Positions 8,298 through 15,994 are shown, counted from the stretch's first letter. The stretch is DNA of 64,000 nucleotides from an uncultured Bacteroides sp. (GCF_959029255.1 NZ_CAUFUE010000015.1:48823-112822); one strand, 5' to 3'. The notes: generated by a model not told the origin, from the letters alone. Program-made: numbers and translations.

Positions 8298-9377
8298 ATG
8301 AAAGAGAGCACAAAATTACTATTGATATACGTAACTATAGGCCTTGTGGCTGCTATAGTTACTGCTTACTTCCTGTATCAAGACAGGGAAGAACATTGGA
8401 ATGAGTATGCGCGGAAGTCGTTTACCGAAGTATTAAGAAATGAATTGCAAAAGCGGGAAATAAAGGATGTACCATTTTTATCGTGGGGATCACTTTCCTC
8501 TGTCCAAAAAGATATACTTCCAGACGACTCGTCCAAAGAAATTGCAATAACAAGTGAGCATGGGGAAAAAACGTCTCAGATACCGACCTTCAAGCTGAAT
8601 CATAATATTGAGGATAAACCTGATATTCGTGCGATGCACAGCTATATTTTGGAAATGCATCCATTGGTGGCTGATTCTTTGAACCTCGGTTGGACAAAGT
8701 CTTTGCAAGAGGTGGGCTTCTCTGGAAGAAATGTAGTGAGAGTGTCTGTTATTGATTTATTGGAACAGGAAACCAAACAGTATTCTGGTGATTCTTTAAT
8801 TGTGAATGAAGCTGATAGTTTGTGTTGCTTTTATATTGGCTATAGAAGTGAAATCGAAGTTACCGGATTCTTATATCTTCCTTGGTGGAAAACGTTTTTT
8901 TTGAAAGACATTATTTTGTTATGCGGCATGGTGATGCTCTGCTTCTTATTGCCTGTTTTGTTAAAATATATCAATCAGTTTTATCACACTTGTTTTGTAA
9001 AAACAGAGGTTGTGACTATCGAAAAACAGATTTCTGTGGTTGCTACAGAGAAAAGTGAAATCCATATTTATCAATTGGATGCCGGGGTGTTGTTTGATTA
9101 CGATTCACGAGAACTTCGCAGAAGTGATAAAACGGAACCGCTAACTTCTCAACTGGCGGATTTGCTGAAACTGTTTCTTGAAGCGGATGATTATTTGTTG
9201 ACTACTGCCGAAATAGCGGAAGCTTTGTGGCCAAATACGATGGATGCTAAAAACAATATATATTCTGCCATTAGAAAATTACGAACAAGCTTGTCTCACA
9301 TTTCTCTTTGTACCATTGATAATAAAAACTCATCATATCAGTTGAAAATTCCCTATTCCATCGAAGAAAATGACTGA
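8298..9377 (+). CDS. Membrane-tethered OmpR/ToxR-type transcriptional regulator
   Basis: About 359 residues from the ATG at 8298; a GTG at 8280 would add six. Layout: a short cytoplasmic start, TM helix 1 (LLLIYVTIGLVAAIVTAYFL), a periplasmic domain of about 170 residues, TM helix 2 (DIILLCGMVMLCFLLPVLL), then a cytoplasmic C-terminus with a winged-helix Trans_reg_C domain. The HTH part reads LTTAEIAEALWPNTMDAKNN followed by IYSAIRKLRTSL. No receiver or kinase domain is present, so it is a one-component regulator that senses in the periplasm and binds DNA from the membrane, like ToxR but with the DNA-binding domain C-terminal. The NVEALA genes directly downstream are its likely targets (inference). 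Confidence 0.8.
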   Translation: MKESTKLLLIYVTIGLVAAIVTAYFLYQDREEHWNEYARKSFTEVLRNELQKREIKDVPFLSWGSLSSVQKDILPDDSSKEIAITSEHGEKTSQIPTFKLNHNIEDKPDIRAMHSYILEMHPLVADSLNLGWTKSLQEVGFSGRNVVRVSVIDLLEQETKQYSGDSLIVNEADSLCCFYIGYRSEIEVTGFLYLPWWKTFFLKDIILLCGMVMLCFLLPVLLKYINQFYHTCFVKTEVVTIEKQISVVATEKSEIHIYQLDAGVLFDYDSRELRRSDKTEPLTSQLADLLKLFLEADDYLLTTAEIAEALWPNTMDAKNNIYSAIRKLRTSLSHISLCTIDNKNSSYQLKIPYSIEEND

Positions 9378-9442
9378 TTCATGCTTTTCTGTAGTGGACA
9401 GGATAAATCTTACAATTTCTTACTAAACCGGGAAAAGTCCCG

Positions 9443-9500
9443 TTAGTCAGACATTGTCAGACTAATTATTAGAGAGCTTTTTCCATTTTTGATACTTTTG
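9443..9500 (+). promoter_or_regulatory. Candidate promoter and operator of the NVEALA unit
   Basis: TACTTTTG at 9493-9500 matches the TAnnTTTG -7 box, 45 bases before the first NVEALA start. Upstream lies an interrupted palindrome, TTAGTC...GACTAA (9443-9448 and 9460-9465), which also carries a direct repeat of GTCAGAC. Its position suits an activator site for the regulator encoded just before it; that is inference. A small imperfect hairpin of GGGA/TCCC type lies at about 9427-9442. Confidence 0.45.
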
Positions 9501-9544
9501 CAATCATAATCAAACAAAGATTGCGAAATTATTAATTAAAGTAT

Positions 9545-9787
9545 ATGAAGAACATGAAAGGAAAAATCTTGTGGACTACTCTATTGTTAGTAGCTGTTTT
9601 AAGCGTAACTATCCAATTACATTCCCGCAAAAATCATTTGGAAAATCTGCTGTTAGAGAATATGGAAGCATTGGCTGCTGGTGAACTACCTCCAGGATCA
9701 GGATACTGTATTGGAAATGGTTCGGTAGATTGCCCGATAGGAAATATTAAGGTATATATGGTGCTTAGCGGTTATAGCCTTGAATGA
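9545..9787 (+). CDS. NVEALA-family peptide 1
   Basis: An 80-residue protein with a basic start and a hydrophobic helix (ILWTTLLLVAVLSVTI), then a leader-like segment ending LLLENMEALAAGE, an NVEALA-type motif with Met for Val at residues 39-44. The C-terminal part of about 35 residues is Gly-rich with two cysteines (SGYCIGNGSVDCPIG). NVEALA proteins are small Bacteroidales proteins of unknown function; the conserved N-x-E-A-L-A block followed by a variable Cys/Gly-rich tail looks like a leader plus mature peptide. The gene follows the membrane regulator and a good -7 box. The start could be Met1 or Met4. Confidence 0.75.
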   Translation: MKNMKGKILWTTLLLVAVLSVTIQLHSRKNHLENLLLENMEALAAGELPPGSGYCIGNGSVDCPIGNIKVYMVLSGYSLE

Positions 9788-9814
9788 AACAAAGAAATAG
9801 CACGGAATGCTTAA

Positions 9815-9993
9815 CAAGGCATTCATCTTGATGGTGGCAAGTACATTTATGTATTCAGTCTGCAAGGTGAACCGTTGCGGAAATATGTATTAGACATTAT
9901 ATCTATGGCATATCTGTGAATGAAGAAAAAGGTATTATTCTTGCTACGGATGTGAATAAGGATGAACCTATACTTGAATATAAGTTGAACTAA
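9815..9993 (+). pseudogene. Frameshifted C-terminal remnant of BF3164/TolB-like beta-propeller lipoprotein
   Basis: Frame 1 from 9815 encodes QGIHLDGGKYIYVFSLQGEP and LRKYVLD. One base is then missing and another frame continues with HYIYGISVNEEKGIILATDV and NKDEPILEYKL to TAA at 9993. Together they match the last blade of Bacteroides 6-bladed propellers (YIYVF.. G.P...Y.LD ..I.GI.VDE....I.A...D.EP.L). It is a decayed gene tail lying between the two NVEALA genes. From 9994 to about 10140 nothing else is recognised. Confidence 0.65.
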
Positions 9994-10183
9994 AAAAGAA
10001 TAAGGAACGGACGGCAAACGTTGTGTTGGTATGCCACGAACCATCCGCTCCATAACCCCACAAAAGAAAGGAGACCGAGACAAAGGTAACTGATTTTATT
10101 TAAAGAAGCAATATGTTTGCTTTTTCCGTTGAAAGGATAGATACGGAAATGATATGAATATTAATTTTTAAAATAATTAGAAT

Positions 10184-10411
10184 ATGAAGAAATTCGTTAA
10201 AATAGGATTTGTAGCAATATTTGCTGCAATTGCAGGATATGGAGTTTATACATCTCAAAAGACTGAGGGTATGTCTGATTTAGCTTTGGCTAATGTTGAA
10301 GCATTGGCTGATGGTGAATGGGGGACTGGATTTAATTGTCGATGGACTGATTATACTTATTTGCACTGTTATCCATGGGGAAATGGATTAGGGTGCCCGT
10401 GTTTTATGTAA
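10184..10411 (+). CDS. NVEALA-family peptide 2
   Basis: A 75-residue protein with an N-terminal hydrophobic helix (IGFVAIFAAIAGYGVY), the exact block LALANVEALADGE with the motif at residues 37-42, and a tail of about 30 residues with four Cys, four Trp/Tyr-rich patches and glycines (FNCRWTDYTYLHCYPWG, GCPCFM). The Cys and aromatic tail is unlike that of NVEALA peptide 1, although the leader blocks match; this is the pattern of a conserved leader with a variable mature part. It is followed by the DUF4221-like lipoprotein gene and was probably once preceded by an intact beta-propeller gene, now a pseudogene. Confidence 0.85.
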   Translation: MKKFVKIGFVAIFAAIAGYGVYTSQKTEGMSDLALANVEALADGEWGTGFNCRWTDYTYLHCYPWGNGLGCPCFM

Positions 10412-10505
10412 AAAGTAGAGTGTGTTAGAAGTGTATTATAATGCAAAGGTAATTTGTTATGTAATTTTTTTGGCACACTCATTTCTTAATATTAATAAAA
10501 AATAT

Positions 10506-11669
10506 ATGGTTAAAATTTTATTGCAATTGTGCTTTATATTATTTGTTCTTTCTTGTACTTCCGTAAATAATGCAGATTTATATATGTTGGAAAAAACAGA
10601 TAAATTACTTTGCTTTTCTGTTTCTGATGACGTGAAGATTCCACAAATTTCTGTTTATCCTTTTAGAAATAACGGTCAAGACTTTTTGAGTTTTCAAAAT
10701 TTCCCTAAAAGTGACATCTATATATATGATATGAATTCTGGAAATTTTGTAAAGAAAGTAAGTATTAAGACAGAAGGTGATAATTCTGTACTTGGGTCTT
10801 TTGGCGGATACTTTGCTGTTGATATGGAACATATATTTATTCCGAGTTTATATGTAAATACGATTTTTGTAGTAGACACGATTGGCAATGTAAAACAAAA
10901 AATAAACTATTCTAATACGGAGAGTGGGAGTATGTTAATCCCTTTTATCCCAGATAGCAAGTCACAAATGGTTTTTATAGGCGATAGTCTATATATACCT
11001 CAGACTGTAAATGGCATGCTAGGCGATAAGGCTATAGAGGAAAGTCCTATAAAGATAGTAATTGATACTGCGAAAGCAACAATAACAGCCCTTCCTATGA
11101 AATTTCCTCCTTTAATTAGCTATAAAGATTTTGGAACAGTTGGTGCTTTTGGAGCTGAATATTCCTGTTGTTATGATGAAAAGAATTTTATTTATTCTTT
11201 TTACGCTGATGAAGATTTATATTTGACATCTCCTACTCATAAGAAGATAGAGAAAAAGAAAGCTAAAAGTAAATATATAGATAATGTTACTGTCTTTCGT
11301 TCTACAGAAGGAAATTTCCAGAAAATGGTGAAAACACAATGCGAGCATGCTTCCTATGGAAAAATATTGTATGATAAGTACCGAGATGTTTATTATAGGT
11401 TCGCTTATCCTCCATGTGAGATTAATGATTATTCCGGCGATTATGTTGATCTGATCCGTTCGGGTAGAAAGAATTTTTCAATTATAATATTGGATAACCG
11501 GTTGAATATCATAGGAGAAACTTCTTTCCCGTCATATACTTATAATTCTAATCTTTCTTTTATATTGGAAGATGGATTATATCTTAGCTTGAACCATATA
11601 AAGAATCCCGATTACTCTGATGATTTATTACGTTTTCAAAAAATAGAGTTAAAAGAAATAAGAAAATAA
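10506..11669 (+). CDS. DUF4221-like beta-propeller lipoprotein
   Basis: About 387 residues from the ATG at 10506, which gives a proper lipoprotein signal (ILLQLCFILFVLSC). A GTG at 10422 opens the frame earlier but puts a non-signal segment in front. The body shows repeated blade-like patterns (DIYIYDMNSGNFVKKVSI, HIFIPSLYVNTIFVVDTIGN, LSFILEDGLYLSL) and resembles the DUF4221 group of secreted Bacteroidetes lipoproteins. It is probably anchored in the outer membrane facing the periplasm or surface. It ends six bases before the thioredoxin-like gene. These lipoproteins are often found next to NVEALA genes; the activity is unknown. Confidence 0.6.
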   Translation: MVKILLQLCFILFVLSCTSVNNADLYMLEKTDKLLCFSVSDDVKIPQISVYPFRNNGQDFLSFQNFPKSDIYIYDMNSGNFVKKVSIKTEGDNSVLGSFGGYFAVDMEHIFIPSLYVNTIFVVDTIGNVKQKINYSNTESGSMLIPFIPDSKSQMVFIGDSLYIPQTVNGMLGDKAIEESPIKIVIDTAKATITALPMKFPPLISYKDFGTVGAFGAEYSCCYDEKNFIYSFYADEDLYLTSPTHKKIEKKKAKSKYIDNVTVFRSTEGNFQKMVKTQCEHASYGKILYDKYRDVYYRFAYPPCEINDYSGDYVDLIRSGRKNFSIIILDNRLNIIGETSFPSYTYNSNLSFILEDGLYLSLNHIKNPDYSDDLLRFQKIELKEIRK

Positions 11670-11675
11670 TTCGTT

Positions 11676-12566
11676 ATGAAACATATCTGTATTACTCTGT
11701 TAGTAGTTTTTGCATTGTGTATATATACATCTTGTAAGCAAAATACAACTAAGGATCGAATGCTTCATCTAGTAAAGAAATGGGAGCAAAAGCAGATAAT
11801 TTATCCTTCAGAGGCTATCTTTACAATTTATGGAAAAGATACATTGATAAACTATACAAAATCGGGAGTGGATTATTCAATTGTTAGCTATATTGATTCT
11901 TTGGGCTGTCTTAGTTGTAAGTTGCAAGCACAGGCTTGGAAGAATTTTATGAAAACGATTGATTCTATTTCTAAGTCAGATGTTCCTATAAATATATTTG
12001 TGCATCATGAGGCTAATGATGAGTTGCTGTCAATCTTGAAGAAAGAAAATTTTGACATCCCCATGTGTTTAGACTTGAATGATTCATTTCGTATTTTGAA
12101 TAATTTCCCAGCTGACCTGTCATTTAGAACTTTTTTACTTGATAAAGAGAATAGAGTGGTAGCTATCGGCAATCCTATTCATAATCCTAAAATAAGAGAA
12201 CTGTATCTAAAGATAATTAGAGGTGATAAAAAGGAGCAGGAGGACAAAAGTAAGATTGTTAAAACTAAAGTGAGTATAAACAAAGCTTCTGCTTTGCTAG
12301 GTAACTTTGACTGGCAGAAGGAGCAAAAAGCAACTTTTACTTTGAAGAATGCAGGAAATAAACCGTTGGTAATTGAAGACGTGAATACTTCTTGTGGCTG
12401 CACTTCTGTGGATTACTCCAAGGAACCCGTACAATCCGGTGGGGAAATTGCTTTGGAAGTACTTTATAAAGCCGATCGTCCTGAACATTTTAATAAAACG
12501 ATAACAGTGTACTGCAATTCTGAGTCATCTCCGATAAAACTTACAATTTCCGGTAATGCACAATAA
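11676..12566 (+). CDS. Thioredoxin-like / DUF1573 two-domain lipoprotein
   Basis: A 296-residue lipoprotein (lipobox IYTSC). The N-terminal half (about 30-190) looks like a thioredoxin-fold domain with GCLSCKL (C78-x-x-C81) in place of the usual active site, plus a later FLLDKENRVVAIGNP strand-turn typical of redoxins. The C-terminal part (about 205-296) is a DUF1573 Ig-like domain with KNAGNKPLVIEDV and SCGCTSVDY. Such proteins act in the periplasm and may reduce or hold thiols. Next to a four-Cys NVEALA peptide, a role in disulfide chemistry is plausible but only inferred. Repeat copy 2 begins eight bases after its stop. Confidence 0.75.
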   Translation: MKHICITLLVVFALCIYTSCKQNTTKDRMLHLVKKWEQKQIIYPSEAIFTIYGKDTLINYTKSGVDYSIVSYIDSLGCLSCKLQAQAWKNFMKTIDSISKSDVPINIFVHHEANDELLSILKKENFDIPMCLDLNDSFRILNNFPADLSFRTFLLDKENRVVAIGNPIHNPKIRELYLKIIRGDKKEQEDKSKIVKTKVSINKASALLGNFDWQKEQKATFTLKNAGNKPLVIEDVNTSCGCTSVDYSKEPVQSGGEIALEVLYKADRPEHFNKTITVYCNSESSPIKLTISGNAQ

Positions 12567-12574
12567 GTGCTTGG

Positions 12575-12758
12575 CCGTCCAGCCGGATGTGTCATCCGGC
12601 TGTTTGAATATTAGGATTTTCAAATCCGATTAAAAACAAACATTAAGAAATTTGATTTCCTGATAATTCAGAACAGATGAATTAAACAAATAAGGAATAA
12701 GCGAATCTGGAGATTCTAATACTCAAAAGCAGCGGATGAAGAACATCCGCTGCAACGG
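12575..12758. repeat. 184-bp repeat element, copy 2
   Basis: Direct copy of 7671-7854, about 95% identical and of exactly equal length. The right-end hairpin is perfect here: GCAGCGGATG-AAGAA-CATCCGCTGC. The left hairpin CAGCCGGATG-TGT-CATCCGGCTG is retained and could end the DUF1573 transcript. The element abuts the cut end of a TPR gene on the other strand. The changes between copies sit mostly in the middle, while both hairpin ends keep pairing or improve it. Confidence 0.85.
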
Positions 12759-13141
12759 ATAGCCGGGAGGTATTTGTTTATTGCTTTTGCTTGTTCGTTT
12801 TTGTCTCTATAAACACTTCCCCAATAATAATATGCTTGTGCTTGCATTCCGGTTTCTTTGGTAGTGTCATAATAGCGTACCGCTGTTTCTATCAACGAAT
12901 CATTCTTTTGAAGAATATAATTTTTATCTCGTGCTTTGGTTAGTAACAAAGCGTAGTAAGCACGGTCTGCTTTTGTATTTAAACTGTTGGGCATTATTCC
13001 TTCCAGTATATTTAGTGCACTGTCGGGGCTTGATTGTATCAGTGAATCTGCCTGAATTAATGATTCGTTATATTCTTTCCGGTCTGTGCAGGCAGCCAAA
13101 AGGAAGGAAAGTATAAATATGAATATCAAACTCTGTTTCAT
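12759..13141 (-). pseudogene. Truncated TPR lipoprotein (N-terminal part only)
   Basis: The minus-strand frame from 13141 begins with a lipoprotein signal (FILSFLLAAC) and the usual start of Bacteroidetes TPR sensor/regulator proteins: SLIQADSLIQSSPDSALNIL, RAYYALLLTKARDK and a TPR-like YYYWGSVYRDKNEQAKAINK. Homologues of this type normally run to several hundred residues with a membrane helix and coiled coil. Here the homologous part ends after about 127 residues, exactly where repeat copy 2 starts; the frame then reads about 14 unrelated codons into the element. It is best seen as a broken gene. Confidence 0.7.
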
Positions 13142-13348
13142 TATATGCGGTTTGCTATCGGTTTTAATATCACAAAGATATTCCTTTTTATGTTTGTTCG
13201 ACTATTTTGAACTGTCTTAATTTGTTGGCTTTTACAGATTGACAATAGGAGGTAGAGACTGTTATAAACTGATTAGCTTACTTGTTTGACTGTAAATTAC
13301 TGATGTGAATAAGTATTCGTATAACTTGAGTATTAGTTTCTAGCCGTG

Positions 13349-13502
13349 TGAAACAGTTTGTTCGCTATATTGAAACAGTTTGTTTTCTTTATCAAAACAG
13401 AGTGTTTTGTTAAGTGAAACAAAGAGTTTACTAGTAAGAAACAAATTGTTTTATACTGTTGAAACAGATTGTTTTTCCATGGTGAAACACAGTGTTCAGT
13501 GG
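13349..13502. repeat. Degenerate 22-bp periodic array (7 units)
   Basis: Seven units start near 13349, 13371, 13393, 13415, 13437, 13460 and 13483, with spacing of 22 and then 23 bases. Each carries GAAACA followed within a few bases by a GTTT-type segment, so many units are small palindromes (AAACAGTTTGTTT). There is no ORF. It lies in the 573-base gene-free stretch 13142-13714, together with the hairpin at 13575-13623. Spacers are not unique and repeats are not conserved, so it is not a CRISPR array. Confidence 0.75.
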
Positions 13503-13574
13503 TGAGAACTAAGTAGATAGCTTGATTTAGGTAAATATACCTGTTTATTTTAATGCTGATATATACTTGTGACA

Positions 13575-13623
13575 GATAGGTGTGATAGATACTTAGCTGT
13601 TACAGGTATCTATCACACCTATC
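13575..13623. repeat. Perfect 18-bp inverted repeat
   Basis: GATAGGTGTGATAGATAC at 13575-13592 is exactly complementary to 13606-13623, with a 13-base loop. Further TGTGATAG and GTGACAG fragments recur just outside the arms (about 13569-13574 and 13666-13684). There is no T-run directly after it. It could be an operator cluster or a transcript hairpin beyond the M20 gene. Confidence 0.75.
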
Positions 13624-13714
13624 TATCACACTGTAAATTGCTAATATTCAATGGAATATCATGCAAAGTGTGATAGCGTGACAGATGTTTTGCAAAAAAT
13701 AAATCTATGTGGGA

Positions 13715-14785
13715 TTAAATTTCAGTTCCGTCCAACAGTTCCAGATAAAGGCCGATGGCTTCTTCAATCTCCTTTATGAAGATAAACTCATCTGCCGTGT
13801 GGGAACGGCTACTCTTTCCGGGACCCATCTTCATGGATGGGAAGGACATTAATGCCTGGTCGGATAACGTTGGTGAACCGAAGGGGACACGTCCCAAGGC
13901 GATGGCCTTCTTAACCAACGGATGCTCGGGGGATACGTGTGAAGAACTGAGACGGAAAGAACGGGCTTTGGCTTCACAACTGATGTTCCGTTGTATCTCG
14001 TCGAAGAGCTCCCGGTTGCTGTAACATTCATTGCTGCGGATATCTACTACGAAAGTGCAGCGGTCGGGTATCACGTTGTGTTGCGTACCTGCATTCACCA
14101 TTGTCACACTCATCTTTACCGGTCCCAGCAAGGGCGATTCTTTGGGAAAACGATAGTCCCGAAACCAGGCGATGTCGTTTAGTACCTTATATATGGCATT
14201 GTCACCTTCGTTTCGTGCGGCGTGTCCCGAGCGACCGTATGCGGTGACATCCAACACCATCAGACCTTTTTCAGCAATGGCAGGCTGCATTTCCGTGGGT
14301 TCGCCTACGATGGCGAACTGTATAGGGGGCAATTCCGGCAGGACTGACTCTATTCCGTCCTTGCCGGAAACTTCTTCTTCGCAAGAGGCAAGGTATATCA
14401 GGTTATAAGCCTGCGTCGTGCGGCATAGTTGCAGAAAGACCTGCAACAGGCTGACAACACTTGCTCCGGCATCGTTACTTCCCAAGCCATACAGTTTTCC
14501 GTTACTCTCCAACGTCGGGGTAAACGGGTCTTTCCGCCAGCCGTTTACGGGTTTCACGGTGTCGATGTGGGAATTTAACAGCAAAGTCGGTTTATCTAAA
14601 TCAAACATCGGACTCAAACACCATACGTTATTGCCTTTTCTTCCCGTAGCCATACCTTGCATTTCAATATAATTTTGCAAATAGTCGGCTGCTTTTTCTT
14701 CATCACGGCTAAGAGAAGGTATGGCAATCAGAGATTGGAGTACTCCCGTCGCTTCGGATACTAAAGTAGATAGTTCGGTGGTCAT
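13715..14785 (-). CDS. M20-family deacylase (ArgE/DapE-like)
   Basis: A metallopeptidase-fold amidohydrolase of about 356 residues that removes an N-acyl group from an amino acid; in Bacteroidetes the ArgE-like members serve arginine synthesis from N-acetyl- or N-succinyl-ornithine/citrulline. Zinc ligands and catalytic residues are visible: NSHIDTV (H73, D75), GSNDAG (D105), CEEEVSG (E136/E137), GEPTE and the late SHTADEF His. The dimerisation domain between is complete. The start is put at the ATG at 14785; an upstream TTG at 14818 only adds an unlikely extension. It stands alone here, so the exact substrate cannot be read from context. Confidence 0.85.
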   Translation of the reverse strand: MTTELSTLVSEATGVLQSLIAIPSLSRDEEKAADYLQNYIEMQGMATGRKGNNVWCLSPMFDLDKPTLLLNSHIDTVKPVNGWRKDPFTPTLESNGKLYGLGSNDAGASVVSLLQVFLQLCRTTQAYNLIYLASCEEEVSGKDGIESVLPELPPIQFAIVGEPTEMQPAIAEKGLMVLDVTAYGRSGHAARNEGDNAIYKVLNDIAWFRDYRFPKESPLLGPVKMSVTMVNAGTQHNVIPDRCTFVVDIRSNECYSNRELFDEIQRNISCEAKARSFRLSSSHVSPEHPLVKKAIALGRVPFGSPTLSDQALMSFPSMKMGPGKSSRSHTADEFIFIKEIEEAIGLYLELLDGTEI

Positions 14786-14936
14786 CTTCAGATTGTTTAT
14801 TTGGTTAATAGTGCGCAAACTTACGGATAAATCCTGAAAAAGACGGAGCGTTTCAAATAAATTCCATACACGTATATATCAACACAACTCGAAAAGGTAT
14901 ATTTATAACGGCACTTTTTCGGGCTTTTCCATGCTC

Positions 14937-15035
14937 TTACGGTATGGGCTGGTGTTCCACATTCTGAGCGTAAGCCTCATTGTAGTTGATGCAAGACAAT
15001 AGCATCAAGACAATAGTTAACAATTTGCTTTTCAT
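14937..15035 (-). CDS. 32-residue secreted micro-ORF after the KilA-N gene
   Basis: ATG at 15035 and TAA at 14937-14939 encode 32 residues, beginning MKSKLLTIVLMLLSC and continuing with a second signal-peptidase-like stretch NYNEAYAQNVEHQPIP. The gene starts seven bases after the stop of the KilA-N gene on the same strand, so it is probably cotranscribed. It is either a tiny exported peptide or the signal-peptide remnant of a lost secreted protein: an adjacent frame continues with PYRKSMEKPEKVPL to another stop. Confidence 0.4.
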   Translation of the reverse strand: MKSKLLTIVLMLLSCINYNEAYAQNVEHQPIP

Positions 15036-15041
15036 GGCTTC

Positions 15042-15848
15042 TTACTTTAAAAGTTTTCTATTTCCGTCATCTTCCAATACTTTCATCTGTTGAATGGCAA
15101 TCTGATTGAGCTTAATCAATCGCTCTCCTTGCAGAATTCCCTGTTCTATGAAAACAGCATTTAAATTCTCCATATTCGATAAGCAAATCAATTCGTTGAT
15201 AGTGGCATAGTCACGAATATTTCCTTTAAGGTCTGGATGTTGTTCTCGCCACATTTTAGCGGTCATTCCAAACATGGCAACATTAAGCATATCGGCTTCA
15301 TCGGCATAGATAATACTGGCTTGCTTGGCAGTCACTTCGGCTGGAATAAGGTTCTGCTTGATGGCCTCCGTATGAATACGGTAGTTGATTTTAGAAAGTT
15401 CGCGTTTGGCAGTCCATCCTAGTAAAGTTTGTTCTTGTTCTTTCAGACGTTGGAATTCTTTCACTATATAAAGTTCAAACTCGACGGAAATCCAACTTGC
15501 GAATTTAAAAGCAATATCCTTATGCGCGTAAGTACCACCATATCTTCCTGCTCTTGAAACAATACCTATTGCATTAGTTCGTTCTATCCATTTTGATGGA
15601 GAAAGTGTAAAAGCGTTCAATCCAGCCTCTTTTTTAAACCCCTCGAATTCGATGGGGTTAAAATGAGGATTGTACAGGCTTTCCCAAATACCCAAGTATT
15701 CGATAGTGTTACGATTACGCATCCAGTTGCCTATAACGGCTGTAGGGTCATCGCTTTTGTATTTTGCTATATCAGTGAGTGAAATATAGTCATTGTCATT
15801 CATTGACACAATAGTCACATTCGTATTCTTGACGTTTATTTTTGCCAT
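15042..15848 (-). CDS. KilA-N domain protein
   Basis: A 268-residue cytoplasmic protein with an N-terminal KilA-N DNA-binding domain (about 10-125): NDNDYISLTDIAKYKSDDPT, IGNWMRNRNTIEYLGIWE, then SRAGRYGGTYAHKDIAFKFA and ASWISVEFELYIVKEFQRLK. The rest is an uncharacterised helical domain. KilA-N proteins are typical of phages and mobile islands but also occur as single chromosomal genes in Bacteroides. The target is unknown. A TACCTTTG -7 box lies upstream on the minus strand, and a signal-peptide micro-ORF follows seven bases downstream. It is divergent from the acyl-CoA ligase, with a possible small RNA gene between them. Confidence 0.88.
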   Translation of the reverse strand: MAKINVKNTNVTIVSMNDNDYISLTDIAKYKSDDPTAVIGNWMRNRNTIEYLGIWESLYNPHFNPIEFEGFKKEAGLNAFTLSPSKWIERTNAIGIVSRAGRYGGTYAHKDIAFKFASWISVEFELYIVKEFQRLKEQEQTLLGWTAKRELSKINYRIHTEAIKQNLIPAEVTAKQASIIYADEADMLNVAMFGMTAKMWREQHPDLKGNIRDYATINELICLSNMENLNAVFIEQGILQGERLIKLNQIAIQQMKVLEDDGNRKLLK

Positions 15849-15877
15849 ATTCCTATAAGATGTTGATTCAATACTTA

Positions 15878-15885
15878 CAAAGGTA
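15878..15885 (-). promoter_or_regulatory. Candidate -7 box for the KilA-N gene
   Basis: The minus strand reads TACCTTTG, matching TAnnTTTG, 30 bases upstream of the KilA-N start. No clear -33 element was found. Confidence 0.45.
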
Positions 15886-15994
15886 AGTACTTTCTTTCGG
15901 ATTTTTATTAAAGATGTAACCGATTTCAGTTCCTAATTTCAAAATAACCGGATAACTTTTTGCTATTCAAGAGATTTGTCCTATCTTTATAACA

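Noticed and set aside
10422..10505. GTG start at 10422 for the DUF4221-like gene
   Set aside because: It places 28 residues before a clear lipoprotein signal; the ATG at 10506 is better.
12716..12758. Coding end of the TPR frame
   Set aside because: The last 14 codons lie inside repeat copy 2 and have no TPR character, so the homologous part is taken to end at 12759.
13349..13502. CRISPR-like array near the island
   Set aside because: Period of 22-23 bases with no spacers; the conserved part is a short GAAACA...GTTT palindrome.
14786..14818. TTG start at 14818 for the M20 gene
   Set aside because: The rare start adds a non-conserved stretch; the ATG at 14785 matches the family start.
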